A stretch of 54,649 nucleotides of DNA from Janthinobacterium sp. TND4EL3. GTDB lineage: Bacteria > Pseudomonadota > Gammaproteobacteria > Burkholderiales > Burkholderiaceae_D. The translations under genes were made by a program, and so were the position numbers. The DNA lies in contig NZ_FTMV01000024.1 of NCBI RefSeq assembly GCF_900156175.1, positions 1-54,649 of the forward strand, given 5' to 3'. Below the pieces are notes generated by a model, which had not been told where the DNA came from, made no database searches, and worked only from the letters and a program-made list of their open reading frames with translations. Numbering within the stretch: position 1 is the first letter of the stretch; every line of letters begins with the position of its first letter. Shown here in pieces: positions 49,623-54,649 of the stretch.

Positions 49623-50268
49623 TGCGGGCGCCGCCGACAAGGCCAGGAACAACGCCAGCCGCGCCGTCTGGCTGAAGAATCTGCACCAGTGGCACTGGAT
49701 CAGCTCGGCGCTTTGCCTGCTGGGCATGTTTTTGTTCGCCATTACCGGCATCACCCTGAACCACGCCAGCCAGATCGAGTCCAAGCCGTCCATCGCGCGC
49801 CAGCAGGCGACCCTGCCGGCCCCCCTGGTCACGCAACTGGCCGCCTTTGCCGCCCAGCATGACGGCGCCAATGCGCCCCTGCCGGCCGCCGCCGAAACCT
49901 GGCTGAAACAGCAGTGGTCGCTCAACGCGGGCGGCCGTCCCGCCGAGTGGAGCGTCGACGAAGTCTACCTGCCCCTGCCCAAGGCGGGCGGCGACGCCTG
50001 GGTGCGCATCGGCCTGGAAGACGGCGCCGCCGAATATGAATTGACGGACCGGGGCTGGGTGTCCTGGCTGAACGACGTCCACAAGGGCCGCAACACGGGC
50101 GTGGCCTGGAACTGGTTCATCGACATCTTTGCCGGCGCCTGCATCGTGTTTTGCCTGACGGGTCTGTTGATTTTGAAGTTCCACGCGGCCAACCGGCCAT
50201 TTACCTGGCCGATGGTTGGCCTCGGTATCCTGATACCCTGCGCGATCGCCTTGCTGTTCATACACTGA
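49615..50268 (+). CDS. PepSY-associated TM protein
   Basis: 217 residues of the PepSY_TM family. A first TM helix (about 29-48; WHWISSALCLLGMFLFAITGITLNH) is preceded by the NLHQWHW motif whose His residues often bind heme; a periplasmic PepSY-type loop (about 50-165) follows; then TM2 (about 172-192; WFIDIFAGACIVFCLTGLLIL) and TM3 (about 198-216). Such proteins pass electrons across the inner membrane, often for ferric reduction. It is the first full gene of the Fur-controlled operon, with a GGAG site. The next gene starts 32 bp later. Confidence 0.88.
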   Translation: MHSAGAADKARNNASRAVWLKNLHQWHWISSALCLLGMFLFAITGITLNHASQIESKPSIARQQATLPAPLVTQLAAFAAQHDGANAPLPAAAETWLKQQWSLNAGGRPAEWSVDEVYLPLPKAGGDAWVRIGLEDGAAEYELTDRGWVSWLNDVHKGRNTGVAWNWFIDIFAGACIVFCLTGLLILKFHAANRPFTWPMVGLGILIPCAIALLFIH

Positions 50269-50300
50269 TCGTTTTTATTTTTCCTTTTTACAGGCACACC

Positions 50301-50816
50301 ATGAAATTACGCTACTCCCTGGCGCTTGGCCTTCCCCTGATCGGCACTTCGGCGATGGCGGCCGACCTGGCCCTCAAGATTGAGATTCCGCAACTGAACG
50401 TGGCGGAATACCACCGCCCCTACGTGGCGGCGTGGCTGGAAACGGCGGACCAGAAGGTAGTCGGCAACCTGGCCGTGCTGTACGACGTGAAAAAGAAGGA
50501 CAAGGCAGGCGAAAAATGGCTGAAGGACATGCGCCAGTGGTGGCGCAAGAGCGGCCGCGACCTGGCCATGCCCGTCGACGGCGTCAGCGGCGCCACGCGC
50601 GCGCCCGGTGAGCACAATCTGACCTTCCCCGGCTCGAAGGCCGTGCTCGACAAGCTGCCGGCCGGCGAGTACCAGCTGGTGGTGGAGGCGGCGCGCGAGG
50701 CGGGCGGACGCGAACTGGTGCGCGTGCCGTTCCAGTGGCCGCCGAAGTCGGCCCAGTCCGTGCCTGCCAAGGGCAAGGAAGAACTCGGCAATGTCGTCGT
50801 CCAACTCAAACCTTAA
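50301..50816 (+). CDS. DUF2271 periplasmic protein with a predicted FMN attachment site
   Basis: 171 residues. A signal peptide (1-20, cleavage at AMA-AD) directs it to the periplasm. The mature domain is beta-rich (LALKIEIPQLNVAEYHRPYVAAWLETADQKVVGNLAVLYD). The segment DGVSGATRAPG at 93-103 matches the ApbE flavinylation consensus (D-x-x-S-G-A-T), which makes Thr99 the likely FMN-carrying residue. DUF2271 proteins are recurrent partners of PepSY, DUF4198 and ApbE in iron-linked operons. It probably acts as an extracytoplasmic flavin electron carrier. Confidence 0.88.
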   Translation: MKLRYSLALGLPLIGTSAMAADLALKIEIPQLNVAEYHRPYVAAWLETADQKVVGNLAVLYDVKKKDKAGEKWLKDMRQWWRKSGRDLAMPVDGVSGATRAPGEHNLTFPGSKAVLDKLPAGEYQLVVEAAREAGGRELVRVPFQWPPKSAQSVPAKGKEELGNVVVQLKP

Positions 50817-50828
50817 GGCGCCCCTACC

Positions 50829-51653
50829 ATGTTGAAGCAATTGAATAAACCGCTGCTCGCCCTGGCCCTGGCCGGCCTGGCCATGAACGCCCACGCCCAC
50901 CGCGGCTGGATGGTGCCATCGAGCACGATGGTGGAAAGCAAGGACGCCTGGGTGACGGTGGACGCGGCCGTGTCCGACGGCCTGTTCGAGATCGACCACC
51001 AGCCGCTGCGCCTGGACGCGCTGCAAGTCATCGGCCCGGATGGCGCCAAGGTCGCGCCGGCGAATACCGTCACGGGCCGTTTGCGCAGCGTCTTCGACGT
51101 GAAAATGGAAAAGCCGGGCACCTACAAGGCCGCCATCGTGTCGCAAAACGTGATGGGCAGCTACACGGTGAATGGCGAGCAGAAGCGCTTCCGCGGCAAT
51201 GAAGAGACTTTCAAGAAGGAAGTGCCGGCCGACGCGAAAGACCTGAAAGTCACGCGCACGGCAGCCCGCCTGGAAACCTTCTTCAGCAATGGCGAAACCA
51301 GCACGGAAGTGTTCAAGCCGACGGGCGTGGGCCTGGAATTCGTGCCCGTCACGCATCCGAACGACTTGCGCGCGGGCGAGAAGGCCACGTGGCGCTTCCT
51401 GGTCGACGGCAAGCCGGCCGCGAACCAGGCTTTCAGCCTGGTGCCGGGCGGCGTGCGCTACCGTGGCGTGCTCGGTGAAATCCGCCAGAGCACGGACGCC
51501 AAGGGCGAGATCACGTTCACCGTGCCGGCCGCCGGCATGTATTACCTGAGCAGCACCTGGCCTGCGGCCGCCCCAGCCGTGGCAGGGCAGCCGCCGGCGA
51601 TGCCCGAGCGCCGCATGACCTACGCGGCCACCGTGGAAGTGCTGCCGCAGTAA
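50829..51653 (+). CDS. DUF4198 domain-containing periplasmic protein
   Basis: 274 residues with a signal peptide (1-23, AHAH cleavage region) and a DUF4198 beta-sandwich core; a mature N-terminus HRGWMVPSSTMVES, the pattern HPNDLRAGEKATWRFLVDGKPAANQAFSLVPGGVRYR and a closing MTYAATVEVLPQ are typical. DUF4198 resembles the metal-binding Ig-like domains of NikM/CbiK-type proteins and may bind a metal or siderophore. It lies 12 bp after the DUF2271 gene. Confidence 0.9.
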   Translation: MLKQLNKPLLALALAGLAMNAHAHRGWMVPSSTMVESKDAWVTVDAAVSDGLFEIDHQPLRLDALQVIGPDGAKVAPANTVTGRLRSVFDVKMEKPGTYKAAIVSQNVMGSYTVNGEQKRFRGNEETFKKEVPADAKDLKVTRTAARLETFFSNGETSTEVFKPTGVGLEFVPVTHPNDLRAGEKATWRFLVDGKPAANQAFSLVPGGVRYRGVLGEIRQSTDAKGEITFTVPAAGMYYLSSTWPAAAPAVAGQPPAMPERRMTYAATVEVLPQ

Positions 51654-51679
51654 GCGGCGGCCCGTTCACAAGCTCGCCG

Positions 51680-52720
51680 ATGCGCCGGGTCCTGCTGCCG
51701 CAGCATATTTCCGACCAGGTCGCGCCGCCCGGCGCCGCGATCCGGGATTTGCGCGGCCTGTCCATGGGCACCAGCTGGTCGGTTCGCCTGCTCGAATCCG
51801 ACATGCCGGGACGCGCCGGCAGCGCCGACCTGCAGCAGGGCTTGCAGCAGCAGCTGGACCTGGTCGTGGCGCAAATGAGCCACTGGAGCGACGAATCCGA
51901 CCTGGGCCGCTTCAACCGGGCCGAACCGGGCAGCTGGCACAGCCTGCCCGCCGCGTTTTGCGAGGTGCTGGGCTTTGCCATGCACGTCTCGCAGGCGTCG
52001 GGCGGCGCGTACGACCCGTGCGCGGGCGCCCTCGTCAACCTGTGGGGCTTCGGCCCCCGCCACCGCTACGATGAACCCGGTTTTATTCCTCCCAAGCACG
52101 AAACGGTGGCCCTGCTGCTGGCGCAGCGCCAGCGCCGCCGCCTGGAGCTGGACTTGCCGGCCCGCCGCGTCCGCCAGCCTGGCGGCTTGCAGCTGGACCT
52201 GTCCGCCGTGGCCAAGGGCTATGGCGTGGACCGCCTGGCCCGCTACCTGGACAGCCAGGGCATCGGCCATTACCTGGTCGAAGTGGGCGGCGAGCTGCGC
52301 GGTGCCGGCAGCAAGCCCGACGGCCAGCCATGGTGGGTCATGCTGGAACAGGTCGATGGCGCCGCCGATGGTGCCGACAATGCGCAGCAGCCGCCGGAAA
52401 TGCTGCTGGCGCTGCACGGCCTGTCCGTGGCGACGTCGGGCGACTACCGGCGTTTCTTCCAGGATGGCACGGCGCGTTTCTCACACACCATCGATCCGCG
52501 CAGCGGCATGCCGATCGCCAATCAACTCGCTTCCGTCACCGTCGTGCATGAGCAATGCATGGCGGCCGACGCCTGGTCGACGGCCCTGACGGTGCTCGGT
52601 GTCGAGGCCGGCTTGGCGCTGGCCGAGGAGCAGGGCCTGGCTGCCCGCTTCCTGCAGCGCGACGGCCCTGGTTTTCACGAAACGCTGAGCAGCCGCATGC
52701 TGGCCATGCTCGACGAATGA
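51680..52720 (+). CDS. apbE: FAD:protein FMN transferase (ApbE)
   Basis: 346 residues. ApbE transfers FMN from FAD to Ser/Thr of target proteins. Visible motifs are the N-terminal GLSMGTSWSVRLL, SDESDLGRFNRAEPG, GGAYDPCAGALVNLWGFGP, LQLDLSAVAKGYGVDRLARYL, HYLVEVGGELRGAG and the C-terminal FSHTIDPRSGMPI and MAADAWSTALTVLG with the Mg-binding Asp. There is no signal peptide or lipobox, unlike most periplasmic ApbE proteins. It is fourth in the operon and is the obvious modifier of the DUF2271 protein. Confidence 0.93.
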   Translation: MRRVLLPQHISDQVAPPGAAIRDLRGLSMGTSWSVRLLESDMPGRAGSADLQQGLQQQLDLVVAQMSHWSDESDLGRFNRAEPGSWHSLPAAFCEVLGFAMHVSQASGGAYDPCAGALVNLWGFGPRHRYDEPGFIPPKHETVALLLAQRQRRRLELDLPARRVRQPGGLQLDLSAVAKGYGVDRLARYLDSQGIGHYLVEVGGELRGAGSKPDGQPWWVMLEQVDGAADGADNAQQPPEMLLALHGLSVATSGDYRRFFQDGTARFSHTIDPRSGMPIANQLASVTVVHEQCMAADAWSTALTVLGVEAGLALAEEQGLAARFLQRDGPGFHETLSSRMLAMLDE

Positions 52721-52733
52721 AGATTTATTTCCC

Positions 52734-54098
52734 ATGATTTTTACGCACGATACGACGCGGCTGGCCTTGCTGGCCACCCTGTCCCTCAGCTACGCGGGCG
52801 TGTGCCTGGCGCCCTGGCTGCGCGCGCGCGGCAAGCGCCGCGCGTCCGATGCCGCCAGGGCGGCGCTGGCCAACAGTCCCGCCTGGCTGGTGGCGTACGC
52901 GAGCCAGACGGGCAATGCCGAGGAACTGGCCGCGCAAACGGCGCGCAGCCTGCAGCTGGCCGGCATCCCCGTGCGCCTGTGCGCGCTGGCCGAACTGACG
53001 GCTCTTGATCTGCAACAAGCGGAGCGGGCCCTGTTCCTGGTCAGCACGTATGGCGAGGGCGACGCGCCCGATAATGCGGCCGCCTTCATGGGCCGCCTGA
53101 TGACGGGCGGGCTGGCGCTGCCGCAATTGCATTACGCGGTGCTGGCCCTGGGCGACCGCAGCTATGGCCAGTTCTGCGGCTTCGGCCGCGCGCTCGACGC
53201 CTGGCTGGCGGCACAGGGCGCCTTGCGCCTGTTCGAACGCATCGAGGTCGACCGCAGCGCCAGTGGGGCCATCGAGCAATGGTTCCAGCACCTGAGCCAC
53301 CTGGCCGGCACCAGCGACGCGCCCGACTGGAGCGCGCCCGCCTTCGGCGACTGGCGCCTGACGCGCCGGCAGCTGCTCAACCCGGGCAGCGCGGGCGGCG
53401 CCATCTATCACGTGGAACTGGCGCCCGTGGAAGGCAGCCTGCCCGACTGGCAATCGGGCGACCTGGTGCAGGTGACGGCGCCCGCCGAGCCGTCGCAGCC
53501 GCGCGAATACTCGATCGCCTCGATCCCGCGCGATGGCGGCGTGCACTTGCTGGTGCGCCAGCACGCGCATCCCGACGGCAGCCTGGGCCTGGCCTCGGGC
53601 TGGCTGACGGCGCAGGCAGCAGTCGGCGACGTGGTGCAGCTGCGCTTGCGCCAGCACAAGCGCTTCCGCCTGGAAGACAATGCCCAGCGTCCCTTGATTT
53701 TGATCGGCAACGGCAGCGGCATCGCCGGCTTGCGCGGTCACCTGAAAAGCCGCGTGCTGGCCGGGCAGCGGAGCAACTGGCTGATCTTTGGCGAGCGCAA
53801 TGCCGCCCACGATTTTCATTACCGCGAAGAAATTGAAGGCTGGCACGCCAGCGGCGAGCTGCCCCGTCTGGACCTGGCGTTTTCGCGCGACCAGGCCGAG
53901 CGCACCTACGTGCAGGACCGCCTGCGCGGCAATGCCGACGAAGTCAGGCTGTGGCTGGAGCAGGGCGCGGCCATCTACATCTGCGGCAGCCTGGCCGGCA
54001 TGGCGGGCGGCGTCGACGAGGCCCTGCAGGAGATCGTGGGCCGCCCCGCGCTCGATGCGCTGGCGGCTCAGGGGCGCTACCGGCGCGACGTGTATTAA
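52734..54098 (+). CDS. Membrane-anchored flavodoxin/FAD-NADP reductase (sulfite reductase flavoprotein type)
   Basis: 454 residues. An N-terminal TM anchor (about 9-27) is followed by a flavodoxin FMN domain (about 50-195; YASQTGNAEELA, LVSTYGEGDAPDNAAAFM, VLALGDRSYGQFCGFGRALD) and an FNR-type FAD/NADPH domain (about 205-454; PREYSIASIPRD, LILIGNGSGIAGLRGHL, AIYICGSLAGMAGGVDEAL). It takes electrons from NADPH and feeds them to the PepSY membrane protein on the cytoplasmic side. It is the last gene of the operon. Confidence 0.92.
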   Translation: MIFTHDTTRLALLATLSLSYAGVCLAPWLRARGKRRASDAARAALANSPAWLVAYASQTGNAEELAAQTARSLQLAGIPVRLCALAELTALDLQQAERALFLVSTYGEGDAPDNAAAFMGRLMTGGLALPQLHYAVLALGDRSYGQFCGFGRALDAWLAAQGALRLFERIEVDRSASGAIEQWFQHLSHLAGTSDAPDWSAPAFGDWRLTRRQLLNPGSAGGAIYHVELAPVEGSLPDWQSGDLVQVTAPAEPSQPREYSIASIPRDGGVHLLVRQHAHPDGSLGLASGWLTAQAAVGDVVQLRLRQHKRFRLEDNAQRPLILIGNGSGIAGLRGHLKSRVLAGQRSNWLIFGERNAAHDFHYREEIEGWHASGELPRLDLAFSRDQAERTYVQDRLRGNADEVRLWLEQGAAIYICGSLAGMAGGVDEALQEIVGRPALDALAAQGRYRRDVY

Positions 54099-54112
54099 TT
54101 GTCCATCAAAAA

Positions 54113-54130
54113 GGCTCTGTCTTCGTTAAA
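54113..54130. mobile_element. Possible left end of an IS1595-type insertion sequence
   Basis: GGCTCTGTCTTCGTTAAA, 15 bp after the flavoprotein gene and 72 bp before the transposase, resembles terminal inverted repeats of IS1595 elements that start GGCTCTGTC. The right end is outside the window. Confidence 0.4.
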
Positions 54131-54201
54131 TAGGGGATTTCCAGGAATCTTGCTCTGCCCCGGCTGTCTGACTGTCTATATCAGACAAACAGGAGCCTTC
54201 C

Positions 54202-54649
54202 ATGCAGCATGCCAAATGGATCCGTTTTATCGCGCAGTTTGCCCAGCTGAGCCGCCGCCAGCGGCAGGCAGGGATCGCCCTGCTGCGTGGCAACACGCCA
54301 CACGACGCTACCGTCGCATTGCTTGAAAGCGTGGCGCAGCCGCATTTGGCTTGTCCCGCCTGCCACAGCTGCCATGCTCACCGACACGGCCATGCGCACG
54401 GACTGCAGCGTTACCGCTGCGTGCCATGCGGGCGCACCTTCAATGCGCTCACCGGCACGCCGCTGGCCCGCTTGCGCCATAAATCGCTGTGGCTAGCCTA
54501 CGCCGATTGCCTGCTGGCATCGGCTTCCGTGCGCAAGGCAGCAAGCCAGCTGGGCGTGCACCGCAACACCACCTTCCGCTGGCGCCACCGATTTTTGACG
54601 CTTGCCAGGACGGACCGCCCGCTGTGCCTGCACGGCATCGCCGAGGCCG
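54202..54649 (+). CDS. IS1595 family transposase, N-terminal part
   Basis: 149 residues are visible, then the window ends. The N-terminal zinc-ribbon is clear (LACPACHSCHAHRHGHAHGL, RYRCVPCGRTFNALTGTPLARLRHKSLW), followed by a helix-turn-helix (VRKAASQLGVHRNTTFRWRHRF). This is the IS1595/ISXO2-like transposase layout; the DDE catalytic domain lies outside. An AGGAG site precedes the ATG. Confidence 0.85.
   Translation, partial: MQHAKWIRFIAQFAQLSRRQRQAGIALLRGNTPHDATVALLESVAQPHLACPACHSCHAHRHGHAHGLQRYRCVPCGRTFNALTGTPLARLRHKSLWLAYADCLLASASVRKAASQLGVHRNTTFRWRHRFLTLARTDRPLCLHGIAEA

Noticed and set aside
1..54649. CRISPR arrays, tRNA and rRNA genes, prophage
   Set aside because: I found no regularly spaced repeats, no cloverleaf-like or rRNA stretches and no phage structural genes. 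The only mobile-element gene is the partial transposase at the right edge.

Overview
The window looks like a chromosomal segment of a high-GC betaproteobacterium of the Oxalobacteraceae type (Janthinobacterium / Massilia / Duganella-like). This is inferred from the GC-rich codon use, the tandem cyanophycin synthetases, the style of the TonB receptors and the ligase-associated DNA repair cluster. Gene density is high. I see no rRNA, tRNA or CRISPR array.

Layout. 1-451: the tail of an unidentified gene and a PAAR spike protein (type VI secretion). 458-2758: a class-III aminotransferase behind a MurR/RpiR regulator, with a 19-bp direct repeat between them. 2803-9866: a small hypothetical gene, a TonB-dependent receptor with an unusually strong 3' hairpin, a YbjN-like protein, and a membrane GGDEF/EAL protein. 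10054-20737: a cyanophycin island. It holds two unlike cyanophycin synthetases in one operon, divergent from an ABC exporter-like protein plus a DUF1854 protein, and a convergent TonB receptor. 21171-27785: AMP nucleosidase (TTG start), then a TetR-map-hypothetical operon whose promoter and operator merge at the start codon, a FABP/nitrobindin-like protein, and an unusual membrane protein joining a ten-knuckle zinc-finger array to Sel1-like repeats. 27867-32823: AraC/EamA and LysR/aldo-keto reductase divergent pairs around an O-methyltransferase and the free-methionine-sulfoxide reductase. 32955-39457: a CheR-CheB-(REC-HK)-(PAS4-HK-REC2) sensory operon and a MAPEG protein. 39564-47144: recQ and the four-gene ligase-associated repair set (exonuclease, ATP-dependent ligase, Lhr-like helicase, PdeM). 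47339-49350: stress-type small proteins, a DUF2239 gene under ACCCGGGT palindromes, and a PNPOx-family stress protein. 49489-54098: a Fur-box promoter and a five-gene flavin electron-transfer operon (PepSY, DUF2271, DUF4198, ApbE, flavodoxin-type reductase). 54202-end: an IS1595-family transposase cut by the window edge.

How the genes may work together. The two cyanophycin synthetases look complementary. The 856-aa enzyme keeps the ATP-binding P-loop and C-terminal lobe for the Mur-ligase-like half reaction but has lost the N-domain HxxEH site. The 725-aa paralog keeps HxxEH but has lost the P-loop lysine and the C-terminal lobe. In the iron operon, reducing power probably passes from NADPH through the membrane-anchored flavoprotein and the PepSY membrane protein to a periplasmic DUF2271 protein carrying FMN on a DGVSGAT motif, attached by ApbE.

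The strongest regulatory observation is at the TetR gene: a perfect 13-bp-arm palindrome contains the -10 box and the start codon, which predicts a self-repressed leaderless mRNA. All functions are from reading sequence motifs; no search was run.
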